The notes under the pieces were generated by a model that was not told the DNA's origin, did no database searches, and saw only the letters and a program-made list of their open reading frames with translations. Below, in pieces: positions 8,089-15,972 of a DNA stretch of 64,000 nucleotides (the first letter of the stretch is position 1; each line of letters opens with the position of its first letter). Position numbers and translations under genes: made by a program. Source of the stretch: Nocardia colli (lineage in GTDB: Bacteria; Actinomycetota; Actinomycetes; Mycobacteriales; Mycobacteriaceae). The DNA lies in NCBI RefSeq assembly GCF_008704205.1, contig NZ_VXLC01000001.1, positions 1,054,001 to 1,118,000 on the forward strand, given 5' to 3'.

Positions 8089-9009
8089 GTGGGTAAGAGC
8101 AAGCGGAATAGTCCTAAGCCCGGAGGGAACCGGGCACTGCGTCTCGCCGAGCGGAAGGTGGCGCTGGAGCAGGCGGCCCAGACCGTCTCGCGTCCCTTCG
8201 AGGGGCTGGCCGCGGAGTGCGATCTGGTCGCGCTCTGCGAGTTCGTGCCGTCGGCGACCGCCGAGCTGAAGCTGGCGTCCGGCGTCGCGGCCGAGCGTTC
8301 GGTCGTGCTCGCCACCGTGCTGCCCGGCGCGGTGGCCGCGCTGGTGCGGGCCGGCGATCAGCCGAGCGGCTACGTCGGTGCGCAGGTGCAGTTCCAGGGC
8401 GCCGACCTCGGCGCCGATCTCGCCGCCGCGATCCTGTGGACGCAGTCCGCCGAGCCCGGCGACTCGCTGGCGTCGGTGGAGAGCGTGGCCGGTGGCCCGC
8501 GCCTGGCCGATGTCATCGATGCCGGTGCGGACCTGGACCTCACGGTGCACCAGGACTTCGACTGGTGGGTGCCCGAGGGCGTGCAGCCCGACCCGCAGGT
8601 CGCCGCGACCATCGAGCAGGCCAAGCTGGCGATCAAGCCGTCGGCGCGGATCGCGCTCGGCCCGGACGCGACCGGTGCGGCGTGGTGGGTGGACGCCGGC
8701 GACAAGGCGCACATCCGCTGGGTCCGGCCGGAGGCCGAGGACGACCTGATGCTGGCGCTGGCTCGCCTGCACGCCGCGGGTGGTCTGCAGCTGGGCGAGG
8801 GCTCCCGGTTCGCCGGTTCGTTCCGCACGCACGGCGTGCTGGTCCCGGTCTTCGACCTGGATCCCGAACAGCACCCGGATGAATGGGCAAAGCCCGCACA
8901 GGAATTCGATGCGCGGCTGGCCGAGGCGCTCGCCACGGATGCGCCGTTGACCGCCGGTGAGCGGCGCTCGCGCGACGGTCTGCGTTCGCGCCAAGTCACC
9001 CTGCGCTGA
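8089..9009 (+). CDS. DUF5926 family protein
   Basis: A 306-residue soluble protein beginning with the basic MGKSKRNSPKPGG tail characteristic of actinobacterial DUF5926 proteins. No catalytic motif is recognised; the rest is rich in acidic residues with WWVPEGVQPDPQV and WWVDAGDKAHIRWVRPE blocks. The GTG lies 8 bases after TAGGTT and has no ribosome site, so it is probably leaderless. It follows glpQ1 in the same direction after 190 bases of apparently empty DNA. Function unknown. Confidence 0.82.
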   Translation: MGKSKRNSPKPGGNRALRLAERKVALEQAAQTVSRPFEGLAAECDLVALCEFVPSATAELKLASGVAAERSVVLATVLPGAVAALVRAGDQPSGYVGAQVQFQGADLGADLAAAILWTQSAEPGDSLASVESVAGGPRLADVIDAGADLDLTVHQDFDWWVPEGVQPDPQVAATIEQAKLAIKPSARIALGPDATGAAWWVDAGDKAHIRWVRPEAEDDLMLALARLHAAGGLQLGEGSRFAGSFRTHGVLVPVFDLDPEQHPDEWAKPAQEFDARLAEALATDAPLTAGERRSRDGLRSRQVTLR

Positions 9010-9118
9010 ACCACAGCGAATATTTTCCTCGCTACTCGGGAGTCAGTTTCTCGGCTAGTATCGGACGCTGGTAGAGGGTGGCCTCACCGACCTGATGAAG
9101 AAAGAGGAAACAAGTTTC

Positions 9119-9175
9119 ATGACTGAACTTATCGCGGCACTCAAGGCAATCCTCAGCACCATGAGCGCTCAGTAG
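9119..9175 (+). CDS. 18-residue small ORF (candidate peptide gene)
   Basis: The ORF encodes MTELIAALKAILSTMSAQ, an amphipathic helix candidate. It has an AGAGGAAA ribosome site 12 bases before the ATG, a TAGTAT -10-like box at 9056-9061, and a strong hairpin terminator 18 bases after the stop, so it looks like a complete free-standing gene. Composition (alternating hydrophobic and polar, no Cys) suits a membrane-active or regulatory peptide. It could instead be a short transcribed RNA with a chance ORF. Function not assigned. Confidence 0.45.
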   Translation: MTELIAALKAILSTMSAQ

Positions 9176-9193
9176 GACGCCTCCTAAAACGGC

Positions 9194-9226
9194 AACAGGC
9201 CCAGCTCGCGAAGAGCTGGGCCTGTT
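9194..9226. terminator. strong bidirectional terminator
   Basis: AACAGGCCCAGCTC / GAGCTGGGCCTGTT is a perfect 14-bp stem with a short loop, followed by TTT on the plus strand. It ends the small-ORF transcript and lies 13 bases beyond the ferritin stop on the other strand, so it can serve both. Confidence 0.85.
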
Positions 9227-9238
9227 TGCGTTGACCGA

Positions 9239-9799
9239 TCAGATGGATCCGCCCGCGGCCGACGGGGCGCCGGAAGCATCACTCGGACCACCCATTTCCC
9301 TGGCGATGAACTCTTCCAGATCGAACAGGTTGGACCCGGCGCGCTCGGCGATGGTGAGCAGGGTGGTCATGTTCGCGACCTCCTCGACCTGCTCCTTCAG
9401 GAACCACTGCATGAACTGCTCGCCCAGGTAATCGCCCTCTTCGCGGGCGGTGCTGGCCAGCTGGATGATCTGGTCGGTGACCGTCTTCTCCTGGGCCAGG
9501 GCCAGCGCGATCGGCTCGTGCACATTCTCGAACTTGGACTTTGCCGCATCGATACCGGACAGGTCGACGCTGATATCCCGATCGAGGAAGTACTGCACGA
9601 TCATCATCGCGTGGTTGCGCTCTTCGACCGCCTGCGCATAGAAACGCTTGGCCAGCTGCGGCAGGTCAGCATTGTCGAACCATACCGCGATTGCGATGTA
9701 TTGATGCTCGGCGTTGAATTCGTGCCTGATCTGATCATGGAGCAGGCCGTGGAATTTGCTGCGTGGGGACTCCGGATGGCTGGACATAGTAGGGGACAT
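9239..9799 (-). CDS. bfrB: ferritin (BfrB-like)
   Basis: A 186-residue non-haem ferritin that stores iron in 24-mers. Ferroxidase ligands are present: Glu in RHEFNAEHQY, Glu and His in VEERNHAMM, Glu in AQEKTVTDQ, and the WFLKEQVEEV block. The C-terminal tail (SDASGAPSAAGGSI) resembles that of mycobacterial BfrB. ATG at 9799 is taken, with a second in-frame ATG at 9787 as an alternative; neither has a good ribosome site. An IdeR-like box lies 42 bases upstream, consistent with the known iron activation of bfrB by IdeR. Confidence 0.92.
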   Translation of the reverse strand: MSPTMSSHPESPRSKFHGLLHDQIRHEFNAEHQYIAIAVWFDNADLPQLAKRFYAQAVEERNHAMMIVQYFLDRDISVDLSGIDAAKSKFENVHEPIALALAQEKTVTDQIIQLASTAREEGDYLGEQFMQWFLKEQVEEVANMTTLLTIAERAGSNLFDLEEFIAREMGGPSDASGAPSAAGGSI

Positions 9800-9840
9800 T
9801 AGCGCTGGTCAAGGCGTCTGTCATCCAAGTGCAACCTTAT

Positions 9841-9859
9841 TGAGGCTAGTATTGCCTAA
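9841..9859 (-). promoter_or_regulatory. IdeR/DtxR-like iron box before bfrB
   Basis: TTAGGCAATACTAGCCTCA (minus strand) matches the 19-bp IdeR consensus TTAGGTTAGGCTAACCTAA at 13 positions. A second, weaker AAGGTTGCAC half-site lies about 10 bases closer to the gene, recalling the multiple IdeR boxes that activate bfrB in M. tuberculosis. Binding is inferred. Confidence 0.6.
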
Positions 9860-10408
9860 TTAATTCTTCGCTGCCCCAGCCATTCTCGGGGTCGCGTTGT
9901 CGGCCCGTTGCGGGGCGCGGAGTTCACGTGCGATGAAGTTCTCCGCGTCGAATAGATCGCCCGTCGAACGGTCGATCACGGTCAGCAGCGTGTTCATTTT
10001 GGCGACGTCTTCGACCTGTTCTTTGAGGAACCACTGGATGAAGCGTTCGCCCAGGTAGTCGCCCGATTCGCGGGCCGCGCGGGCCAGGCCGGTAATCTGC
10101 CCGCTCCGGGTCTGCTCCGTCTCCAGCAGGAAAGCTATTGCGGCACGGGGAGATTCGAAGCTGGACCGGATCTCGTTCAGCCCGCCGACGCGGACCTCCA
10201 GATCGCGGTCGAGCAGATATTGGACCATCCGTAATGCGTGTGCGCGCTGCTCCTCGGACTTGCCGTAGCAGTGTCTCGCCAACTGCGGCAAGCGATTCGA
10301 GTCCAGGTACACGGCCGCCGCGAGGTACTGCTGGGCGGCCGTGAAACCGCGCTGGATCTGTGCGCTGAGCAGAGCGGGGAACGGCTGATCGAGCTCGGTG
10401 TCCGTCAT
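9860..10408 (-). CDS. ferritin-like protein with degenerate ferroxidase site
   Basis: A 182-residue paralogue of the neighbouring BfrB, clearly alignable over its whole length (LLSAQIQRGFTAAQQYLAAAV, LPQLARHCYG, GDYLGERFIQWFLKEQVEDV in parts). Two ferroxidase ligands are replaced: the Glu of the HEF/NEF motif is Gly (RGF), and the Glu of ExxH is Gln (EEQRAH). The Glu in LETEQ and in WFLKEQVED remain. It may be a non-catalytic subunit co-assembling with BfrB. It starts 10 bases after the LCP gene ends, so it is probably co-transcribed with that gene rather than under the iron box. Confidence 0.85.
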   Translation of the reverse strand: MTDTELDQPFPALLSAQIQRGFTAAQQYLAAAVYLDSNRLPQLARHCYGKSEEQRAHALRMVQYLLDRDLEVRVGGLNEIRSSFESPRAAIAFLLETEQTRSGQITGLARAARESGDYLGERFIQWFLKEQVEDVAKMNTLLTVIDRSTGDLFDAENFIARELRAPQRADNATPRMAGAAKN

Positions 10409-10418
10409 GCAATCGACG

Positions 10419-11744
10419 CTACCTCGTCAGCAGGTCGTCCGGAATCGGTCGGTCCGAAGCGATCGCATCGAAGAACTGCCCGGCTTTGTTCTTGTCCCAG
10501 AGCAGCACATTGCCGCTGTCGGTGTCCGCGAAACCGCCGACCGGAACGGTGGTCGGAATCGTGTCCCCGCGCATCGCCCAGCCGAGCTGCGCCAGATTCC
10601 AGATATGGTCGCCGTCGTCGACCTTCAGCGATTTCGCCATGCCGGTCGCCAGCGGCCACAGCTTGAACGGATTCGCCAGCGTCGCGCCGCTGGTCGCCTT
10701 CTTCACCAGCGCCGCCATGAAAATGCGCTGATTGTTGATCCGGTCCAGGTCGGCCAGCGCGGTCGCACGGCTGCGCACGAAACCGAGCGCCTCCGGCCCG
10801 TTCAGTTTCTGGCAGCCCGCCGGCAGGTTGATCCCGGCCAGCGGGTCGTCGATGGCCTTCGGCACGCAGACGTCGATGCCGCCGAGCGTGTCCACCACGT
10901 CGGCGAAACCGCCGAAGCCGATCTGCGCGTAATGGTCGATGTGCACGCCGGTCGCGATCTCGACGGTCTGCACCAGCAGCTGCGGTCCGCCGATCGCGAA
11001 GGCCGCGTTCAGCTTGTCCTTGCCGTTGCCGGGGATGCTGACGTACGAGTCGCGCGGCAGGCTGACCAGCGTGGTCTTGCCTGACTTCGGGATGTGCACC
11101 AGCATGATCGTGTCGGTGCGTTCCGGGCCGACCTCGCCGCCGGTGGCCAGCTCCTGTTCCTGTTCGGGAGTCAAGCCGGCGCGGCCGTCCGAACCGACGA
11201 GCAGCCAGTTAGTGCCCGGCGTATCGCCGATGCGGTCGGCGTAGTTGGCCAGCGCCGGGATGCGGGTCAGCGAGCCGTCGAGTTTCACCACGGCGCCGAC
11301 CGCGGCGATGACCAGCACCACCAGCAGCACCAGGAACCAGCGGAAGTAGTGGCGCTTGCGCCGCGGCCGTGGCGCGCGGGGCTGGCGTTCGCCGCGCGGG
11401 GGACCGGACGGCGGTGGCGGCGGCGGGCTCGGCCGATGCGGACGCTGCGGCGGTCCCTCGCGATAGGGCACCGGCTGCTGCGTCGGCGCGTGGGTCTGCG
11501 GCCTTGGCGGCTTGTTCAGCGGCGGCGGTGGCCGGCGGGTTCCGGCGTTTTCCGGCGGGACCTGCGAATACGCGAGCGGCGGCTGCGGGCCGCCGCGGCG
11601 CAGCACCTGGGTCGGCTCGATGTACGGCGACTGCGGATCACCCGGCGGGCCAGCGCGGTGCGGCCCGGGACGCTGCCGCGGCGGCGGGCCGGACGGCGGT
11701 ACCCGGCGCATCGGCGCGCGGTACCTGGGGTCGTCGCCATTCAT
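10419..11744 (-). CDS. LytR-CpsA-Psr (LCP) family cell-wall ligase
   Basis: A 441-residue LCP phosphotransferase; family members join arabinogalactan (or other glycopolymers) to peptidoglycan. Layout: about 125 residues of cytosolic Pro/Arg-rich low-complexity sequence, one membrane helix (WFLVLLVVLVIAAVGAVV), then the extracellular LCP domain with GSDGRAG, RTDTIMLVHI, SLPRDSYV, GGIDVCVPKAIDD and FVRSRATALADLDRINNQ, including the conserved Arg/Asp pair for the polyprenyl phosphate. The ATG at 11744 is 7 bases after TAGAGT, a leaderless arrangement. It sits where M. tuberculosis has the LCP gene Rv3840, beside bfrB. Confidence 0.9.
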   Translation of the reverse strand: MNGDDPRYRAPMRRVPPSGPPPRQRPGPHRAGPPGDPQSPYIEPTQVLRRGGPQPPLAYSQVPPENAGTRRPPPPLNKPPRPQTHAPTQQPVPYREGPPQRPHRPSPPPPPPSGPPRGERQPRAPRPRRKRHYFRWFLVLLVVLVIAAVGAVVKLDGSLTRIPALANYADRIGDTPGTNWLLVGSDGRAGLTPEQEQELATGGEVGPERTDTIMLVHIPKSGKTTLVSLPRDSYVSIPGNGKDKLNAAFAIGGPQLLVQTVEIATGVHIDHYAQIGFGGFADVVDTLGGIDVCVPKAIDDPLAGINLPAGCQKLNGPEALGFVRSRATALADLDRINNQRIFMAALVKKATSGATLANPFKLWPLATGMAKSLKVDDGDHIWNLAQLGWAMRGDTIPTTVPVGGFADTDSGNVLLWDKNKAGQFFDAIASDRPIPDDLLTR

Positions 11745-12402
11745 CACTGAGACTCTACTTATCCGTAGTCGTTCGGGGAGGTCGTGCGACGGATGATCTC
11801 CGTCCGATCCCGGCGCTGACCTCGTCTGTGCCCTGCGTGGTCCGCGCCGGTCCCGGTGCCCGTCGGTTCGCGCACTCACTATGAATTCGCCTGCGGTCCT
11901 TCGGTGTTATCGAGATGCGGAGAACAGTTGGGTCACGGGATATGGCCGGCTGTCCGGTGTGGCTATCGATGCAGGTCATCGGCTATGTCCGCGGATCGAT
12001 GTGTTTGTCGACACCGGAGCGGGTGGACCGCTGAGTGGACCGGCAATATCTGCTCATCGTGAAAGGTGTTTGCCTGCTGTCGTCTGGCGAGCGCAGCTGG
12101 GCGAGACGGATCGCGGCGGCCGCTCGAACATCGAACTGGGTGTTGGCCGTGGCACTGCACGTTCGGTGTGTCCGGTGGTCGTCGGACGAAGAGGTGTTGG
12201 TCGGCGGAGCTTGTGATTGTTCGGTGGGTAGGGCTAGCCGCGCATGTGCCGTCTCCCGGGTGGTTTTCGGCGCGGCAGCTCACTCGACCGAACCTGCACT
12301 GGGCGGATCGTCTGCGCCATGGCCAGGCTTCACGGGTTGGCGGACACGACTCGAGGTGCGGCGCGTGGAGCGTGCGCATCGCCGGGCAATAGATTCGAGT
12401 CC
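11745..12402. other. 658-base region without a convincing gene
   Basis: Between the divergent LCP and CPBP genes. The open frames here have no ribosome site, no recognisable product and poor third-position GC bias. I see only the two promoters expected at its ends (TAGAGT for LCP, TAGATT for CPBP). It could be a decayed gene; nothing supports a specific one. Confidence 0.5.
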
Positions 12403-13191
12403 ATGCGTAGTGAGTCCGGGGCCGGCGAGTCCGAGGTGACGGAGCGGGAGCGGCTCGGGATCAAGCTCGAGCTCGCGGTCGTGCTGGTGGTCACGTTCGG
12501 GTTGAGCGGGCTCAACGCGGCGCTGTCGCTGGTGGAGAGCGCGCTCGCGCCGGGCGGGGTGGGTGGGCGGACGGTCGCGCTGAATCCGTCGCGGTCCACC
12601 CAGTCGACGATCGATCTGCTGTTCCAGTTGTTGAGTGTGGCGCGGCTGGCCGGGTGGGCGGCGCTCGGGCTGTATCTGTTGTGGCGCAGCGGAATCGGGC
12701 CGCGGCTGATCGGTCTCGCGACGCGGATGCGCTGGCGCGCGGACGTCCTGCCGGGGCTGGTGCTTGCGGCGATCATCGGATTGCCCGGTCTCGGCCTGTA
12801 TCTGACCGCGCACGCGCTGGGGATGAGCGTGACGATCGTGCCCGCGTCGCTCGGCGACCATTGGTGGCGGCTGCCCGCGCTGATCCTGTCCGCCTGCGCG
12901 AACGCGCTGGCCGAGGAGATCATCGTGGTCGCCTACCTGATCACCCGCCTGCGCAAACTCGGCTGGTCGGAGAACTCGTCCCTGCTCGCCTCGGCCCTGC
13001 TGCGCGGCAGCTACCACCTGTACCAGGGCCTCGGCGGCGGCCTCGGAAACCTGGTGATGGGCTTGATCTTCGGCCGCTACTGGCAGCGCACGAACAAGCT
13101 GTGGCCGCTGATCCTCGCCCACGCCACCATCGATACGGTCGCCTACGTCGGATACACCGTGCTCCGCGGCCACGTGTCCTGGCTGCCGTAG
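12403..13191 (+). CDS. CPBP family intramembrane metalloprotease
   Basis: A 262-residue multispanning protein of the CAAX protease/bacteriocin-processing (CPBP, Abi) family. Motif 1 is AEEIIVVAYL with the paired Glu but without the usual Arg of EExxxR; motif 2 is the SYHLYQG His, and motif 3 the HATID His near the C-terminus. About seven hydrophobic segments are visible. The ATG at 12403 lies 7 bases after TAGATT and is preferred to frames starting further upstream. Substrate unknown. Confidence 0.85.
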   Translation: MRSESGAGESEVTERERLGIKLELAVVLVVTFGLSGLNAALSLVESALAPGGVGGRTVALNPSRSTQSTIDLLFQLLSVARLAGWAALGLYLLWRSGIGPRLIGLATRMRWRADVLPGLVLAAIIGLPGLGLYLTAHALGMSVTIVPASLGDHWWRLPALILSACANALAEEIIVVAYLITRLRKLGWSENSSLLASALLRGSYHLYQGLGGGLGNLVMGLIFGRYWQRTNKLWPLILAHATIDTVAYVGYTVLRGHVSWLP

Positions 13192-13200
13192 CGCGAACCC

Positions 13201-13281
13201 GCACCAGCACGCCGCGCACCGATCAGCGTGCCGCGCAGGAACCAGCGGGCAAATCATTGCGCAGCAGGCGAACTCGCGCGC
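13201..13281 (+). repeat. interspersed repeat, copy A
   Basis: About 82 bases just after the CPBP stop are roughly 85% identical to the reverse complement of 60446-60527, with a shared uninterrupted core of more than 20 bases around AGCGGGCAAATCATTGCGCA. Both copies begin within about 10 bases of a gene's stop codon. Confidence 0.7.
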
Positions 13282-13329
13282 ATCCACAACCGCTGGCAAG
13301 GCGACGCAACGGACCCGCGCGAGCCGACT

Positions 13330-13379
13330 CGGATCTGCGCGGGCGGGGCCTGCGCAACGTCGGCCCGAGCGCAGATCCG
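13330..13379. terminator. terminator-like hairpin between convergent genes
   Basis: A perfect 11-bp stem CGGATCTGCGC / GCGCAGATCCG with a 28-base loop lies between the ends of the CPBP gene and the convergent DUF2470 gene. Confidence 0.5.
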
Positions 13380-13404
13380 CGAACCGGCGTGGCAACAGTC
13401 CGCG

Positions 13405-14172
13405 TCAGATGCGGCGCAGTCCGTTGAGGAAGGGGCAGCCGGCCAGCGTGCGGACCGCGCGGCTGAGCGATTCGATGTCGTCGGCGGGGGTGCTGAACGG
13501 GAGGCGGAAGTCGTGGTCGCCGTCGCGGCCTTCGATGCGCAGGGTGAGGCCGTAGCGGTCGATGGCGAGGGGGTGCACGATGCCGTGCTGTAGTCGGGGC
13601 GGCAGGTGGCGTGCGAGTTGCGCGACGACGTCCGCGTGGTCGGCATCCATGTGCTGCAACCACGCGGATTCCAAGGTGCAGAACGGATCCGGCTGTGCGC
13701 GGCGGAGTTCGTCGATGCTCACCGATTCGGCGCCGGTCGAGTCGGCGACCACCGCGGAGTTGATCACCAGCCGGAGCAGCGTCGCGGTGTGCCCGACATC
13801 GAGCAGGCCCGGATCCGGGTTCTCCTTGGCGACCTCACCGGCCAGCGCGCGCTGCGCCTGAGCGGGCACGGCCCGCACCCACCCGCGCAGCCACACCAGG
13901 GCGCGCACGGGTTCGCGCAGCGGCAGCGGCGCGTGATCGGTGAGTTCCAGGACCGCGGGGGCGCCCGCGTCCGGCGAGTTCCCGGCCACGATCGCCGCCA
14001 CCGAGGTGGTCGGCACCGCGATCACCGCGTCGCCGCACTCGCGCACGTGATGCACGGACACCGGCGTCGGGTCGATGCCGGGCATGGCCAGCACCGCCTG
14101 CTCCGCATGCGCACACGCGCTGCGCACCCGCTCGGCGGTGGACGGTGAGACAGTCGGTGTCGGACGCGGCAT
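13405..14172 (-). CDS. DUF2470 domain protein, iron-box controlled
   Basis: A 255-residue soluble protein. The C-terminal 80 residues (HMDADHADVVAQLARHLPPR ... YGLTLRIEGRDGD) form a DUF2470 domain, the module found at the C-terminus of HugZ-type haem-utilisation proteins; the N-terminal part resembles a degenerate split-barrel. Position, length and orientation match M. tuberculosis Rv3839 (258 aa), an iron-responsive gene. A 16/19 IdeR box lies about 47 bases upstream of the ATG. A role in haem or iron handling is inferred. Confidence 0.82.
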   Translation of the reverse strand: MPRPTPTVSPSTAERVRSACAHAEQAVLAMPGIDPTPVSVHHVRECGDAVIAVPTTSVAAIVAGNSPDAGAPAVLELTDHAPLPLREPVRALVWLRGWVRAVPAQAQRALAGEVAKENPDPGLLDVGHTATLLRLVINSAVVADSTGAESVSIDELRRAQPDPFCTLESAWLQHMDADHADVVAQLARHLPPRLQHGIVHPLAIDRYGLTLRIEGRDGDHDFRLPFSTPADDIESLSRAVRTLAGCPFLNGLRRI

Positions 14173-14218
14173 GCAAACCTCCGTGGTCGGGCGTTGTTCG
14201 CCTCGCTCGGGCGCTCAA

Positions 14219-14237
14219 TTAGGTTACCCTAAGCTAA
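14219..14237 (-). promoter_or_regulatory. IdeR iron box before the DUF2470 gene
   Basis: TTAGGTTACCCTAAGCTAA matches the IdeR consensus TTAGGTTAGGCTAACCTAA at 16 of 19 positions and contains a TTAGGTTA half-site exactly. It lies in the divergent region of the DUF2470 gene and the 14344 gene. Repression under iron sufficiency is inferred. Confidence 0.82.
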
Positions 14238-14343
14238 GTGACGAGCGAAACATCCGCAAGCGTTAGCTCCAGGCTGATCCGGAGAATTCGCCGCTGGTTG
14301 CCTCCCTGAACTCCGCACCGCCGCGGGTTGTTACGGTGAATCG

Positions 14344-14760
14344 GTGGCGCACGGAGCGGAATCGACCGGAGAACCGGTACTCATAACACTGACCACTCCC
14401 GCCCGGCGCAGCCTCGTCGAAGGCCTGGTGCGTGCACCCCGGCCGGGCAATACCGTCCCCACCCTCGACGCGGACGCCCCCGACGCGGCCATCGCCGACT
14501 TCCTGGCCACCATCGTGCACACCGACACCGGCTTCATCGCCCGCACCTCCTCCGGCGAACGCGCCCTGGCGATCGTGGCCGCCACCGTCGCCGCGCTCTG
14601 TGGCGAAGACATCCGCACGGCCCTCGCCACCCCGGACACGAACTTCCTCATCGCCCTGAAACCCCCTGCGGTAGAAGCATTCCGAACCGTTCTCCTTGCC
14701 ATCGAGACCGACGCCGTCGACGAAATCACCCAAGCCCTGCAACCGCTTGCCCCCAACTGA
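14344..14760 (+). CDS. hypothetical protein (138 aa)
   Basis: A 138-residue soluble, alanine- and threonine-rich protein, probably mostly helical; no motif recognised. The GTG start lies 6 bases after TACGGT and there is no ribosome site, suggesting leaderless translation. It is divergent from the DUF2470 gene and shares the intergenic IdeR box. Strong third-position GC supports coding. Function unknown. Confidence 0.7.
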   Translation: MAHGAESTGEPVLITLTTPARRSLVEGLVRAPRPGNTVPTLDADAPDAAIADFLATIVHTDTGFIARTSSGERALAIVAATVAALCGEDIRTALATPDTNFLIALKPPAVEAFRTVLLAIETDAVDEITQALQPLAPN

Positions 14761-15057
14761 CCCCTCAGCGGCACACCATTGCCGATGCGTCACTCACGGT
14801 TGATCGGAGCCGGCTCGGTGGGGACAACGTTTGCCAGCGGTCGTGGCGGGATCTGCGCGGCGGGCCGTCGAGTGCCGGAACTCGATTCGTTCGCCGTTGT
14901 CGATCAGGACCACGACGCGGCGAGATAGCTCGGGATGTCGGCAGTCGACTCGCTGAGCGCCGGCGCGGCCGCGCGGCAACCGGAGAAAGGCGTGGTGGGA
15001 CCGGGTAGGGGGTTAATCGCGGGAGCGCCGGTCGCGGACGCAAGTAAGGTCGTAACC

Positions 15058-15972
15058 GTGCCGCGCATCGCGTACTTCGGGCCCTCCGGAACTTTCACCG
15101 AGATGGCCCTTGCCGAACTCGAATCATCGGGGGCCTTCGAAGGGGCCGTCGAGCGGGTTGCCGCGCCCAGCCAAGGGGCCGCGCTGGAGCTGATCCGCTC
15201 CGGCGACGTGGCCGGCGCCGTGGTGCCGATCGAGAGTTCGGTCGAGGGCTCGATCTCCGCGACGCTCGACTCGCTGGCCATCGGTCCGCGGCTGCAGATC
15301 GTGGCCGAGACCGAGCTCGAGGTGACCTTCACGATCCTCGGTCACCCCGGCACCAGCCTTTCCGAGGTGCGCACGCTGGCCGCGTATCCGGTGGCCGCCG
15401 CGCAGGTGCGCGAGTGGGTGGCCCGGGAGCTGCCGCAGGCGCAGCCGTACGTGTCGGCGTCGAACGCCGCCGCGGCCGACGACGTGGTCGCGGGCCACGC
15501 CGACGCCGCCGTGTCCACCGCGCTGGCCGGCGCTCGCCGCGGGCTGGCCGTGCTGGCCGCCGGCGTGGCCGACCATGAGCAGGCGATCACCCGGTTCGTG
15601 CTGGTCACCCGTCCGTGCGTGGCTCCGCCGGCCACCGGCGCGGATCGGACGTCGATAGTGCTGGAACTGACCAACGAGCCGGGTTCGCTGATGCGCGCGT
15701 TCGCCGAATTCGCTACCCGCGGCATCGATTTGACCAGGATCGAGTCCCGGCCGACCCGCACCGGCATGGGCACCTATCGCTTTTATCTGGATTGCGTCGG
15801 CCACATCGATGACACGGCGGTGGCCGAGGCGCTCAAGGCTTTGCATCGCACGGCGCGGATCCGGTTCCTCGGTTCCTGGCCTGCGACGTCAGCGACCGGC
15901 ACGCCGCCGCCGTCGGATGAGGCGGCCGCGGAATGGCTGACGCAGTTGAGAAAGGGGGTGGCGGATCTATGA
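15058..15972 (+). CDS. pheA: prephenate dehydratase
   Basis: A 304-residue monofunctional prephenate dehydratase, making phenylpyruvate in phenylalanine synthesis. The PDT domain (residues 1-185) begins IAYFGPSGTFTEMAL and holds the catalytic TRF motif in HEQAITRFVLV at about 178; a C-terminal ACT domain (about 200-285) carries NEPGSL and the Phe-binding ESRPTRTGMGTYRFYLD block for feedback inhibition. The GTG at 15058 gives the family N-terminus and is 7 bases after TAAGGT (leaderless). Its stop overlaps the next start (ATGA), coupling it to the mutase gene as in M. tuberculosis Rv3838c-Rv3837c. Confidence 0.95.
   Translation: MPRIAYFGPSGTFTEMALAELESSGAFEGAVERVAAPSQGAALELIRSGDVAGAVVPIESSVEGSISATLDSLAIGPRLQIVAETELEVTFTILGHPGTSLSEVRTLAAYPVAAAQVREWVARELPQAQPYVSASNAAAADDVVAGHADAAVSTALAGARRGLAVLAAGVADHEQAITRFVLVTRPCVAPPATGADRTSIVLELTNEPGSLMRAFAEFATRGIDLTRIESRPTRTGMGTYRFYLDCVGHIDDTAVAEALKALHRTARIRFLGSWPATSATGTPPPSDEAAAEWLTQLRKGVADL

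Noticed and set aside
11881..12216. 111-codon open frame between LCP and CPBP genes
   Set aside because: No ribosome site or -10 box, no recognisable product, and competing frames on both strands.
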